Source: Microbacterium hominis (GTDB lineage: Bacteria; Actinomycetota; Actinomycetes; Actinomycetales; Microbacteriaceae). Taken from it: a stretch of DNA of 64,000 nucleotides. This document shows positions 1 through 7,900 of the stretch, piece by piece. Each line of letters opens with the position of its first letter. The first letter of the stretch is position 1. The translations under genes were made by a program, and so were the position numbers. The stretch covers positions 2,170,001 through 2,234,000 of the forward strand of contig NZ_CP054038.1 of NCBI RefSeq assembly GCF_013282805.1, written 5' to 3'. The notes under the pieces were generated by a model. That model was not told where the DNA came from. It did no database searches and saw nothing but the letters and a program-made list of their open reading frames with translations.

Positions 1-704
1 CCGCCGGCGTCCCATGACACCTCGCCGTCGACCAGCGGCAGCGTCTCGGCGTGGGGCGGCAGGGTGTCCGGCAGCGGCGGCAGGGGCGGGAGAGGGGGCA
101 GCGGCTGCGCGGCGACGGTGCGCACCGGAGCCGAAGCGGGAGCCTGAGCCGGTGGATGCGGCGACCCGCCGAATCCGGCCGGATGGCCGGCATCCCCCCG
201 GCCGACCGAGCCGCGCAGACCCGCCTGCTGGATGACGCGCTGGATCGTGAGGCCGCGCTCGTCGGGGCGTCCCACGTAGGGGATCTCCCGCAGGCCCTGG
301 TCCTGGGCGGCCGACTCGAAGATGAAGTGGCCGTAGCCGAGGATCCGCCCGATGAAGGGCTTGTGCACCGAGATGTCGAGGATGCGCGCGAGCGGCATCG
401 TCGCCATGCGCTGCGAGAGGATGCCGTGCACGCGGAACACCCGCATGTTGGTGACCACGAACCGGTCCATGTGCCGCTCGAGGATGCGCCATCCGGCGTG
501 CATGACCACCGCGCCCCCCGCGATCAGCGGCAGCCACCAGACCAGCGGCGGCGCCACGAGCACGAGCCCCAGCACGATGATGCCCAGGAGCAGCTCGAGC
601 ACCGCCCCCACGACCGCCGCCCAGTGCTTGCGCACCTCGTCGACGACGACCTCGCCCTGGTCGGCGATCAGATGGCGCTCGATGCGGGGGTCGAACACGC
701 TCAC
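1..704 (-). CDS. PH domain-containing membrane protein (3' end outside window)
   Basis: Read from a GTG at 704. Residues 1-28 are soluble, two hydrophobic segments lie near residues 29-51 and 53-72, and a bacterial PH (bPH2-type) domain follows near 80-150. Its typical core is visible (RFVVTNMRVFRVHGI, then IGRILGYGHFIFES). The tail is proline-rich, with a PPLPPLPPLPP run, and continues past the left edge. The GTG start overlaps the stop of the small upstream gene in a GTGA, so the two are probably co-translated. Proteins of this family are anchored in the cytoplasmic membrane with the PH domain inside; their ligand is generally unknown. Fold assignment is good, function is not. Confidence 0.85.
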   Translation of the reverse strand, partial: MSVFDPRIERHLIADQGEVVVDEVRKHWAAVVGAVLELLLGIIVLGLVLVAPPLVWWLPLIAGGAVVMHAGWRILERHMDRFVVTNMRVFRVHGILSQRMATMPLARILDISVHKPFIGRILGYGHFIFESAAQDQGLREIPYVGRPDERGLTIQRVIQQAGLRGSVGRGDAGHPAGFGGSPHPPAQAPASAPVRTVAAQPLPPLPPLPPLPDTLPPHAETLPLVDGEVSWDAG

Positions 705-868
705 CCGCCGGCGAGCGAGACGAAGAACTCGACGATCGCGGCCCCCGCACCCCACACGGCGGCTACGGCGCCGGAGACCACGTTGGCGGCGTCTTCGGGG
801 CGCGTAACCAGGTAGAAGACGGCGAAGGCGATCACGAGTCCGAGCGCGATGCGCTTGACGATCTTCAC
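701..868 (-). CDS. Small membrane protein upstream of the PH-domain gene
   Basis: A 55-residue protein starting GTG AAG ATC GTC AAG. Residues 1-20 form a basic-then-hydrophobic segment (MKIVKRIALGLVIAFAVFYL), followed by a short polar stretch and a second hydrophobic segment ending in VSLAGG. An AGAGGA ribosome site lies 9 bases before the start. Its stop overlaps the next gene by 4 bases (GTGA), which argues that it is a real gene and works with the PH-domain protein. Function unknown. Confidence 0.75.
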   Translation of the reverse strand: MKIVKRIALGLVIAFAVFYLVTRPEDAANVVSGAVAAVWGAGAAIVEFFVSLAGG

Positions 869-978
869 GGTGGGTGGGTCCTCTCGTGGGTCGACGAATT
901 ACGGCGATCCCCCCGGACGCACTCCTGCAGTTCTAGCGCAAGACACGCCGAAGGCGCGGCGACGCGCCGCACCTTCGC

Positions 979-984
979 TACCGT
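979..984 (+). promoter_or_regulatory. -10 element of a leaderless promoter for the FUSC gene
   Basis: TACCGT followed by exactly 6 bases and then the ATG at 991. The transcript should begin at the start codon. Inferred from spacing only. Confidence 0.55.
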
Positions 985-990
985 GATGCC

Positions 991-2022
991 ATGCGCATGT
1001 CCGCGACCTTCCGCGCAGCGCAGCGCGCGCCGGTGCTGCACCTGGCCAAATCCGCCGTGGCGACGGTGGGCGCGTGGATCGTGGCCGGCTGGCTCATCCC
1101 GGGGCCTCCCCCGGTGTTCGCCGCCATCGCGGCGCTGCTGGTGGTCCAGCCGAGCGTCAACCAATCGTTCGTCAAGGCCGTGGAGCGCTCGATCGGCGTG
1201 ATCGCGGGCGTCGTGATCGCGTCCGTGCTCGGAATCCTCCTGGGCTCCGATGCCTGGGTGGTGCTCGTGGCGACCGTCGTCGCGCTCGTGGTCGCGTGGG
1301 TGGCCCGCGTGACGCCGGGGACCTCGAACCAGGTCGCGATCAGCGCCCTGCTCGTGCTGACCCTCGGCACGGCCACGCCGAACTATGCGCTGGACCGGGT
1401 GCTCGAGACGATCATCGGCGCCGTGATCGGCATCCTCGTCAATCTCGCCCTCGTGCCGCCGGTGCTCGTCGCCCCCGCCCACGCCGCTGTCGACCGGCTG
1501 GGCGGAGAGCTCGCCGCGTCGATGGAGCGCCTCGCCGACGCGGTGACCACGCCGCCGGCGGCGGCGCATGTGCAGGGGCTGCTGATCGAGGCGCGCCTGC
1601 TGCGGCCGATGAAGGATGCCGCCGACCAGGCGATCGGGGCGGCATCCGATTCCCTGGCTTTGAACCCGCGCAGCCGCCGGCACCGTGACGAGCTGCGCGA
1701 CGTGCAGACCGCGCTCGACCGCCTCACCCCCGTGATCACCCAGACGATCGGGCTCACCCGCGCGTTCGCGGATCTGTACGACCCGACGCTCGCCGACGAG
1801 CCGGTGGCCGCCGCGATCGCCGAGCAGCTGCGCCGCGCGGCGCACGACGTGCGCGTGACGGTGCGGGGGACGGATGCCGCGGCGGCGGCCTCCGAGCTCG
1901 TCCCGGCCCTCACCACGCCGCTGATGATCCGCACCCCGTCGGACCGGCACTGGGTGCTCATCGGCTCGATGCTCGAGGATCTGCGCCGCATCCACGCCGC
2001 GCTGACCGACCCGCAGCCCTGA
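991..2022 (+). CDS. FUSC family membrane protein
   Basis: A 343-residue protein. The first 150 residues hold about six hydrophobic segments with the FUSC pattern (TVGAWIVAGWLI; FAAIAALLVVQPS; then the TSNQVAISALLVLTLG and ETIIGAVIGILVNL segments). A long cytoplasmic helical region follows to the end. FUSC/aromatic-acid-exporter proteins are putative efflux components; the substrate cannot be read from sequence. It is monocistronic, with a leaderless promoter, and converges on an MFS gene 20 bases away. Confidence 0.85.
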   Translation: MRMSATFRAAQRAPVLHLAKSAVATVGAWIVAGWLIPGPPPVFAAIAALLVVQPSVNQSFVKAVERSIGVIAGVVIASVLGILLGSDAWVVLVATVVALVVAWVARVTPGTSNQVAISALLVLTLGTATPNYALDRVLETIIGAVIGILVNLALVPPVLVAPAHAAVDRLGGELAASMERLADAVTTPPAAAHVQGLLIEARLLRPMKDAADQAIGAASDSLALNPRSRRHRDELRDVQTALDRLTPVITQTIGLTRAFADLYDPTLADEPVAAAIAEQLRRAAHDVRVTVRGTDAAAAASELVPALTTPLMIRTPSDRHWVLIGSMLEDLRRIHAALTDPQP

Positions 2023-2042
2023 CGCGGGCGTGCACGCCGAGG

Positions 2043-3533
2043 TCAGCGCTTCGCGCCGCGCGGCCGTCGGCGACGCGCCGACAGATCCAGCAGCGACACG
2101 ACGAACGACAGGGCGAGGAAGAGGGCGGCGGCGAGCATGCCGAAGGCGTACGCGTCGTGGAAGACCTGCAGATCGGGCGCGGCGCCGTCGGCCTCGCGGT
2201 AGATGGTCGCATAGAAGAGCGAGAGCGCCACGGCGGTGCCGATCGCGGTGCCGATGCGCTGGCCGAGCTGCCCGACCGACCCGGCCAGTCCCCCCTGCTT
2301 GACCGGGATCTCGGCGAGGGCGAGCGTCTGGTTCGGCGACAGCACGAACCCGCCGCCCGCGCCGCCGACGAGCATGACCGCCGCCAGGGCCCACGGCACC
2401 ACCGCGGGTGGCAGGAGCACCCCCACGGCGACCATTCCGACCGTCGCCAGCAGCATGACGGCGAGTCCCCACACCACCAGGGGCCGCCCGAACCGGTTGA
2501 CGAGGTTGCCGCCGATCCACGACGTCACCGCGCTCGCGACCGCGAAGCCGATGGAGACCATCCCCGCGTACACGGGTGCGAGCCCGAGCCCCTGCTGCAG
2601 ATAGAGCGTGGTCATCAGGAAGAGCGCGGGCGCGGCGGCGAAGTACGCCGTCGCCAGCAGCGTGCCGTTGCGGTACGACGCCACGCGGAAGAGCTTCAGC
2701 GGCACCAGCGGCGCCTTGCCGGATCGCTCGTACCGCCGCTCCCACACGACGAACGCGCCCGCGAACAGCACGAAGACGACCAGCAGCCACCAGCGCAGCG
2801 GGTCGTCATCGGGCGATCCGGTGGTGAACAGGAACGGCCACATGAGCGCGAGCACGGCGATGCCGAACAGCAGCACCCCGACCGGGTCGAGGGCCAGCGG
2901 TCGGCGCGTGCGCTTGTGGAGGTCGGGAAGCAGCCAGATGGCGAGGGCGATCGCGGCGATCCCCAGCGGCACGTTCATCCAGAAGATCCAGCGCCAGCCG
3001 TCCTGCGCGCCGCCCACCGCGATCGCGAGCCCCCCGATGGTCGGACCGAGCGCCGTCGAGATGCCGATGATGGCACCGAACAGTCCGAACGCACGTCCGC
3101 GCTCCGGACCGCGGAACAGCTCCTGGATCAGACCGAGCACCTGCGGCATCTGGATGCCGGCGGCGACGCCCTGCACGAGCCGGCCGATCAGCAGCACCAA
3201 CATCGACGGAGCCAGGGCGCACACGAGGCTGGTGAGCGTGAACAGGCTCAGGCCGATGATGAACAGCGCGCGTCGCGAGCGCTGGTCGCCCAGACGCCCC
3301 ATCGGCACCAGGACCAGGCCGAACGTGAGCACATAGCCCGACACGATGAAGCCGAGTTCGGTGGATGCCGAGCCGAACGCGGCCTCGATCGAGGGAAGCG
3401 CCACGTTGACCTTGGTGAGGTCGAGGATCGTGAGCGAGGCGACCGCGACGCACACCGCGAAGGCGCGCCATCGGTGCGCCACCGACGGCAGGGGGATGTC
3501 GGTCGTGCTCGGGGGCCCGGCGGTCTCGGTCAT
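2043..3533 (-). CDS. MFS transporter, DHA2 (14-TM drug:H+ antiporter) family
   Basis: A 496-residue polytopic membrane protein. After an N-terminal AHRWRAFAVCVAVASLTILDLTKVNVALPSIE-type region come MFS motif A (MGRLGDQRSRR near residue 90) and the motif C region (FGLFGAIIGISTALGPTIGG). The TVNVALP/DLTKVNVALPSI signature and about 14 hydrophobic segments fit DHA2 exporters of the EmrB/QacA type, which expel toxic organic compounds using the proton gradient. I chose the ATG at 3533 because a TAGCCT -10 lies 7 bases upstream; the frame is open further upstream but that part reads as non-coding. Substrate unknown. Confidence 0.88.
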   Translation of the reverse strand: MTETAGPPSTTDIPLPSVAHRWRAFAVCVAVASLTILDLTKVNVALPSIEAAFGSASTELGFIVSGYVLTFGLVLVPMGRLGDQRSRRALFIIGLSLFTLTSLVCALAPSMLVLLIGRLVQGVAAGIQMPQVLGLIQELFRGPERGRAFGLFGAIIGISTALGPTIGGLAIAVGGAQDGWRWIFWMNVPLGIAAIALAIWLLPDLHKRTRRPLALDPVGVLLFGIAVLALMWPFLFTTGSPDDDPLRWWLLVVFVLFAGAFVVWERRYERSGKAPLVPLKLFRVASYRNGTLLATAYFAAAPALFLMTTLYLQQGLGLAPVYAGMVSIGFAVASAVTSWIGGNLVNRFGRPLVVWGLAVMLLATVGMVAVGVLLPPAVVPWALAAVMLVGGAGGGFVLSPNQTLALAEIPVKQGGLAGSVGQLGQRIGTAIGTAVALSLFYATIYREADGAAPDLQVFHDAYAFGMLAAALFLALSFVVSLLDLSARRRRPRGAKR

Positions 3534-3540
3534 CACCGTC

Positions 3541-3546
3541 AGGCTA
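3541..3546 (-). promoter_or_regulatory. -10 element of a leaderless promoter for the MFS exporter
   Basis: TAGCCT on the minus strand, 7 bases before the ATG at 3533. Inferred from spacing. Confidence 0.5.
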
Positions 3547-3624
3547 TCGGCCGGGGGTCTGGTGAGGCGTGGAAGCCGACTGATAGCGTGCCGACCACGG
3601 GACCGGCGACCGGAAGGCGGGGGC

Positions 3625-5208
3625 ATGACGGGTGCGAACGGAGCGGGCGGCACGGCTCCCGCGGCCAAGCCCCGCGAGGAGTGGACCGGCCAGATCGGCT
3701 TCATCCTCGCGGCGATCGGCTCGGCGGTCGGGCTGGGCAACATCTGGCGGTTCCCCGGCGTCGCGTACGAGAACGGCGGCGGCGCCTTCCTCGTGCCGTA
3801 CCTGATCGCGCTGATCACCGCCGGCATCCCGATCCTGTTCCTCGACTACGCGATCGGCCACCGCTTCCGCGGCGCCGCCCCCACCGCCTTCAGACGGCTG
3901 GGCGGACGCAGCGGCCGGTGGCTGGAGTCCCTGGGGTGGTTCCAGGTGGCGATCGCGTTCGTCATCGGCCTGTATTACACCGCCGTCATCGCGTGGGCGC
4001 TGAGCTTCTTCGTGTTCTCGTTCGACCTGCGGTGGGGCGAGGACGCCGCCGGGTTCTTCTTCGGCGACTACCTCGGGGTTCCCGAGGAGGTCGGCATGAC
4101 CTTCGACTTCGTGCCGGCCGTGCTCATCCCGCTGGCGATCGTCTGGATCGCCGCCATCGTCGTGCTCGCCCTCGGCGTGGCGAGGGGCCTCCAGGCGGTC
4201 AACGTGGTCTTCCTGCCGCTGCTGGTGGTGGCCTTCCTCGTGCTGGTGGTGCGCTCGCTCTTCCTCGACGGGGCGGCCGAGGGGCTGAACGCGCTGTTCA
4301 CACCGAACTGGGCGGCCCTTGCAGATCCGAACGTGTGGATCGCCGCCTACAGCCAGATCTTCTTCTCGCTGTCGATCGCCTTCGGCATCATGATCACCTA
4401 CGCCTCCTACCGCCGGCGCAGGGCGAACCTCACCGGCCCGGGCCTGGTCGTCGCCTTCGCGAACAGCTCGTTCGAGATCCTGGCGGGCATCGGAGTCTTC
4501 GCGACCCTCGGCTTCCTGGCCTTCCAGCAGGGCGTCGCGGTCGGCGAGCTCGATCGGATCGCCGGCGTCGGCCTGTCGTTCGTGACCTTCCCCGCGATCG
4601 TCTCGCAGATGCCGGGCGGGCCGATCTTCGGCGTGCTCTTCTTCGGCTCGCTCACCATGGCGGGCTTCACCTCGCTGGTCTCGGTGCTGCAGGTGGTCTC
4701 CGCGGCGATCCAGGAGAAGTTCGACATCAGCCCGCGCGCGGCGGCGCTCTGGCTCGGGATCATCTCGGCCGTGCTGTCGCTGCTGCTGTTCTCGACGACC
4801 AGCGGCATCCTCGTGCTCGATGTCGCCGACCAGTGGGCGAACAACATCGGCATCGTCGCCTCGGCCGTGTTCACGACGGTGCTGGTGATGTGGGTGTTCC
4901 GCCGCGGCGAGGAGCTGCGCGGCCACCTCAACGCGGTCTCGACCTTCCGCGTCGGACGGGTGTGGAACCTGCTCGTGGGCGTGCTCGCGCCCGTGGTGCT
5001 CGGCTACATGCTCATCGCCCGCATCGTCGCGCTCATCGTCGACGGCTACGAAGGACTCCCGACCTCGTTCCTGGTCGTGTTCGGCTGGGGGACGATCGCC
5101 GTCATCGTCGTGGTGGCGATCACGATGTCGCTGGTGCCCTGGCGCCGCTCCCCCGACGAGTTCTCGACCTGGCCCGAGTTCCCGGCACGCGAAGGAGTGC
5201 GGTCATGA
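3625..5208 (+). CDS. Sodium-dependent transporter, NSS family (MetP-like large subunit)
   Basis: A 527-residue transporter with about 12 membrane segments. The N-terminus has the neurotransmitter:sodium symporter signature (residues 29-50, including GSAVGLGNIWRFP and ENGGGAFLVPY), which forms the sodium and substrate site. The next gene, overlapping by ATGA, is a MetS-type small subunit. That pairing is the known MetPS methionine/alanine importer arrangement of Corynebacterium glutamicum, so uptake of a neutral amino acid is the best inference. The start was chosen at ATG 3625 behind a GGAAGGCGGGGG ribosome site. A TAGCGT -10 lies near 3583. Confidence 0.9.
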   Translation: MTGANGAGGTAPAAKPREEWTGQIGFILAAIGSAVGLGNIWRFPGVAYENGGGAFLVPYLIALITAGIPILFLDYAIGHRFRGAAPTAFRRLGGRSGRWLESLGWFQVAIAFVIGLYYTAVIAWALSFFVFSFDLRWGEDAAGFFFGDYLGVPEEVGMTFDFVPAVLIPLAIVWIAAIVVLALGVARGLQAVNVVFLPLLVVAFLVLVVRSLFLDGAAEGLNALFTPNWAALADPNVWIAAYSQIFFSLSIAFGIMITYASYRRRRANLTGPGLVVAFANSSFEILAGIGVFATLGFLAFQQGVAVGELDRIAGVGLSFVTFPAIVSQMPGGPIFGVLFFGSLTMAGFTSLVSVLQVVSAAIQEKFDISPRAAALWLGIISAVLSLLLFSTTSGILVLDVADQWANNIGIVASAVFTTVLVMWVFRRGEELRGHLNAVSTFRVGRVWNLLVGVLAPVVLGYMLIARIVALIVDGYEGLPTSFLVVFGWGTIAVIVVVAITMSLVPWRRSPDEFSTWPEFPAREGVRS

Positions 5209-5372
5209 CCGGCATCGCGATCACGTTCCTGATCTTCGCGATCGTCATCGTGTGGGGCGGCCTGGTGGTCAGCGCCGTGTTCCTGCGGCGCCGCCCGGAA
5301 CGCACCGACTACCCTCCCGGCGGCGAAGACGACCACCGAGAGGATGCCGCGCCCATCGAGCACGACACCTGA
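5205..5372 (+). CDS. MetS family small subunit of the NSS transporter
   Basis: A 55-residue protein with one N-terminal membrane helix (GIAITFLIFAIVIVWGGLVVS) followed by a basic RRRPER and an acidic tail. This is the size and shape of MetS, the accessory subunit needed by MetP-type importers. Its ATG overlaps the stop of the large-subunit gene (ATGA), so the subunits are translationally coupled. Confidence 0.85.
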   Translation: MTGIAITFLIFAIVIVWGGLVVSAVFLRRRPERTDYPPGGEDDHREDAAPIEHDT

Positions 5373-5406
5373 CCCGTCATCACGACAGGCTCGGCCGCAC
5401 GTCGCT

Positions 5407-6183
5407 TCAGTTCAGCGCGCGCGTGGTGGCCGGGATGGCGCCGGCGTCGTACAGGGCGGCCGCGAGGTCCTGCAGCGCGGTCAGCGCGACCCGCTGGGTC
5501 ATCGGGCCGTAGGAGATGCGCGCGACGCCGAGCGCCTCGTACTCCGCGGCCGTGAGCGCGCCGGGGAGCCCGATGACGCTGATCTTCCGTTCGCCGATGC
5601 CCTCGACGAGGCGCCGGGTGACGTCCGCATCGAGGATGCCCGGCACGAAGACGATGTCGGCGCCCGCGTCGAGGTACGCGCGACCGCGTTCGACGGCGTC
5701 GGCGATCGACGCTTCGACGGGCCGGCCGCCGCCGCGCACGAAGGCGTCGGTGCGCGCGTTGAGCACGAACGGCACACCCTCCGCTTCGCCGGCCGCCACG
5801 ACCGCGCGCACCGCGGCGACCGCGTCCTCGAGCGGCTGCAGGCGATCCTCGATGTTCGCGCCGACGACGCCCACGCCGATCGCGCGACGCGCCGTATCGC
5901 CCGGGTCGCCGTAGCCGGCATCCAGATCGGTGGAGACGGGGAGGTCGCCCGCCGCGGCGACGATGCGGCCGACCATGTCGAGCATCACCTCGCGCGGCAC
6001 CTCGCCGTCGGGGTAGCCGAAGGTCGCCGCGATCGAGTGTCCGGCGGTTGCGAGGGCACGCGTCTCGGGAAGCGCGCCGATCGCGCGCGCCGAAACGGCG
6101 TCCCAGACGTTGACGACGCGGAGGATCTCGGGGGCGGCGTGCAGCTGCGAGAGCAGCTGGGCCTTTTCTGCGTTCGTGGCCAT
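5407..6183 (-). CDS. Isocitrate lyase/PEP mutase family protein
   Basis: A 258-residue TIM-barrel enzyme of the ICL/phosphoenolpyruvate mutase superfamily. Visible hallmarks are VVNVWDAVSARA near the N-terminus, the STDLDAGYGD metal-binding segment near residue 85, the GANIEDR strand and VLNARTDAF. The family includes 2-methylisocitrate lyase, oxaloacetate decarboxylase-like enzymes and PEP mutases. The length and lack of a KKCGH catalytic loop argue against a true isocitrate lyase, so the exact C-C or C-P reaction is unknown. A TAGTGT -10 lies 7 bases before the ATG (leaderless). Confidence 0.85.
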   Translation of the reverse strand: MATNAEKAQLLSQLHAAPEILRVVNVWDAVSARAIGALPETRALATAGHSIAATFGYPDGEVPREVMLDMVGRIVAAAGDLPVSTDLDAGYGDPGDTARRAIGVGVVGANIEDRLQPLEDAVAAVRAVVAAGEAEGVPFVLNARTDAFVRGGGRPVEASIADAVERGRAYLDAGADIVFVPGILDADVTRRLVEGIGERKISVIGLPGALTAAEYEALGVARISYGPMTQRVALTALQDLAAALYDAGAIPATTRALN

Positions 6184-6190
6184 GACGCAG

Positions 6191-6196
6191 ACACTA
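6191..6196 (-). promoter_or_regulatory. -10 element of a leaderless promoter for the ICL/PEP mutase gene
   Basis: TAGTGT, 7 bases before the ATG at 6183. Inferred from spacing. Confidence 0.5.
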
Positions 6197-6219
6197 CTGC
6201 GCGCGACGCGAACCGGGGC

Positions 6220-6852
6220 TCATTCCTCGCCCACGTTCTCGGCCAGCCACCGGCACCAGACCGACACCGTTCGCCACCGGTGCCTGATCTCGTCGAGCGC
6301 GTCGGGTGACCACATCCAGTCCGCCACCGGTTCGCTGCGACCCACGGCGAGGCGCCGCAGACGCAGCAGCGCGATGCGGGGATGGTCGGCGGGGTAGCCG
6401 CGGGGTGCGGTGCGCAGCGCGTCGTCGGTCATCAGCGCGTAGCCGTGCGCGCCGACCTCCTCGAGCGTCGCCTCCAGGTCGCCCGAAGTCCGCGGATCGA
6501 CGACCAGTTCGCGAAACCGCGAAAGCGCCGCGGGTGCGGGCTGGTATGCACCGCCGCCGGTGAGCAGACCATCCTCGCTCAGCTGGAGGTAGTGGGCGTA
6601 GGGCGCGCGCGAGACCAGGCCGATCTGCAGCTTGTACGGCGACTTGTCCGCGCTGAAGCGCACGTCGCGGTGCGGGCGGAAGATCTTCACCGCCCCGAAC
6701 TCCACCGCGAGCTCCTCGGCCAGCGCCTCGAACGGCTCCCGCACGTTCTGGTCGTAACGGTCCTTGTGCGCGGCCCACCACTCCTTGGTGTTGTGCCCGC
6801 GGAGGTCGGCGAAGAACGAGACGGCATCCGGATTCAGGCCCGTGAACTCCAC
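6220..6852 (-). CDS. DUF2461 domain-containing protein
   Basis: A 210-residue protein covering the whole DUF2461/TIGR02453 domain: FTGLNPDAVSFFADL at the N-terminus, NTKEWWAAHKDRY, then FRPHRDVRFSADKSPYK and YAHYLQLSEDGLLTGGGAY. The family is widespread and conserved but has no established biochemical function. The GTG start at 6852 is supported by a TAGGCT -10 exactly 6 bases upstream. Confidence 0.88.
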   Translation of the reverse strand: MEFTGLNPDAVSFFADLRGHNTKEWWAAHKDRYDQNVREPFEALAEELAVEFGAVKIFRPHRDVRFSADKSPYKLQIGLVSRAPYAHYLQLSEDGLLTGGGAYQPAPAALSRFRELVVDPRTSGDLEATLEEVGAHGYALMTDDALRTAPRGYPADHPRIALLRLRRLAVGRSEPVADWMWSPDALDEIRHRWRTVSVWCRWLAENVGEE

Positions 6853-6858
6853 ATCGCG

Positions 6859-6864
6859 AGCCTA
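6859..6864 (-). promoter_or_regulatory. -10 element of a leaderless promoter for the DUF2461 gene
   Basis: TAGGCT, 6 bases before the GTG at 6852. Inferred from spacing. Confidence 0.5.
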
Positions 6865-6874
6865 GACCGTTGCG

Positions 6875-7279
6875 CTACGGCGTGACGGTGCCGTCGAGGT
6901 ACCACCAGCGATCGCTCTGCCGCACGAACCGGGACCGCTCGTGCAGAACGCCGGTGTCGCGCCCCTGACGCCAGTGCGCGCGGAACTCGACCACGCCGCG
7001 CCGGTCGCCTTCCGCGCCGCCGACGACGTCGAGGATCTCCAGCCCCGTCCACCGCAGAGCGGGATCGAGCTCGAGCGAAGAAGGAACCGTGCCGGGATGC
7101 CACGTCGCGCGCAGGTGGTCGGCATCGCCCACCACGAACGCGGTGTAGCGGGAGCGCATGAGCTGCTCGGGTGTCACGGCCGCGGCACCGCGCAGCACCG
7201 GAGCACAGCAGGCGTCGAAGCGGTCCCCGCTGCCGCACGGGCACGGCTGCGCGTCGCCGACGCGGACGAACTCCGGCAT
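6875..7279 (-). CDS. YchJ family protein with SEC-C zinc motif
   Basis: A 134-residue protein. The N-terminus carries a SEC-C zinc-binding motif (PCPCGSGDRFDACC, residues 11-24). The NTF2-like YchJ middle domain follows (LMRSRYTAFVVGDADHLRATWHP, then VVEFRAHWR and LHERSRFVR). The start at ATG 7279 has a strong GGAGGAG ribosome site and a TAGGCT -10 about 20 bases further up. Molecular function of YchJ proteins is unknown. It reads toward the DUF2461 gene 22 bases downstream. Confidence 0.9.
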   Translation of the reverse strand: MPEFVRVGDAQPCPCGSGDRFDACCAPVLRGAAAVTPEQLMRSRYTAFVVGDADHLRATWHPGTVPSSLELDPALRWTGLEILDVVGGAEGDRRGVVEFRAHWRQGRDTGVLHERSRFVRQSDRWWYLDGTVTP

Positions 7280-7351
7280 GATCTCCTCCCGGCCCGAGCC
7301 TACGCGGCGGCCGCCTGTGGATAACCGCAACGCGCCCTCTGCGGGGGCGGC

Positions 7352-7357
7352 TACGGT
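7352..7357 (+). promoter_or_regulatory. -10 element of a leaderless promoter for the lipoprotein gene
   Basis: TACGGT, 6 bases before the GTG at 7364. Inferred from spacing. Confidence 0.5.
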
Positions 7358-7363
7358 GGTCGC

Positions 7364-7900
7364 GTGAACGCGCGCCTGCTGACCTCGCTCGCCACGATCA
7401 CCGCGACCGCCGCGCTGCTGTGCGCGTGCGCGCCCCCTGAGACCGCGCCGCCCGAGCCCACCCCGCTGTTCGCCACCGACGAAGAGGCGTTCGCCGCCGC
7501 CGAGGCGACCTATCGCGCGTACGTCGACGCACTCAACGCGGTCGACCTCAGCGACCCGGAGACCTTCGAGGACGTGTACGCGTGGACGACCGGTGAGATG
7601 AACTCCACGGAACGTCGATCCATGACTCAACTCCACGCAGCTTCGCTGACGTTGGAGGGCCAGGCACGCGTCCTCGGCGTTTGGATGCAGGACCCGCAGG
7701 TCGGAGCGCCTCCCCTGTCAATCATCGCTTGCTACGACGTCTCCGAGGTCGACCTAAGGGATGCAATCGGCAACTCGATGGTGTCCGCTGACCGACCGGA
7801 TGTCCAGAAGTTCGAAGTGACTCTCGTTGAGTCCGCGACGACATCGACATCGCTTCAGATCTCCAAGATGAGTCCGACCGAGACTGGGCGCGCGTGCTAA
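7364..7900 (+). CDS. Predicted lipoprotein of unknown function
   Basis: A 178-residue protein with a lipoprotein signal peptide: basic start, hydrophobic core TATAALLCAC and lipobox Cys near residue 21, then a proline-rich linker and a segment (AAEATYRAYVDALNAVD) resembling small Microbacteriaceae surface lipoproteins. It should be anchored to the outer face of the membrane. The last 7 bases overlap the next gene, so the two are coupled. From about 7595 the base composition drops and codon use relaxes (for example CTA, TCA and ACT codons), unlike the first third of the gene. Confidence 0.75.
   Translation: MNARLLTSLATITATAALLCACAPPETAPPEPTPLFATDEEAFAAAEATYRAYVDALNAVDLSDPETFEDVYAWTTGEMNSTERRSMTQLHAASLTLEGQARVLGVWMQDPQVGAPPLSIIACYDVSEVDLRDAIGNSMVSADRPDVQKFEVTLVESATTSTSLQISKMSPTETGRAC

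Noticed and set aside
3534..3827. 98-codon N-terminal extension of the MFS exporter
   Set aside because: The added residues are Pro/Arg-rich and lie over the NSS gene's start region; the ATG at 3533 has a leaderless promoter and fits the family's N-terminus.
5407..6183. True isocitrate lyase
   Set aside because: Only 258 residues and no KKCGH active-site loop, so only superfamily membership can be claimed.
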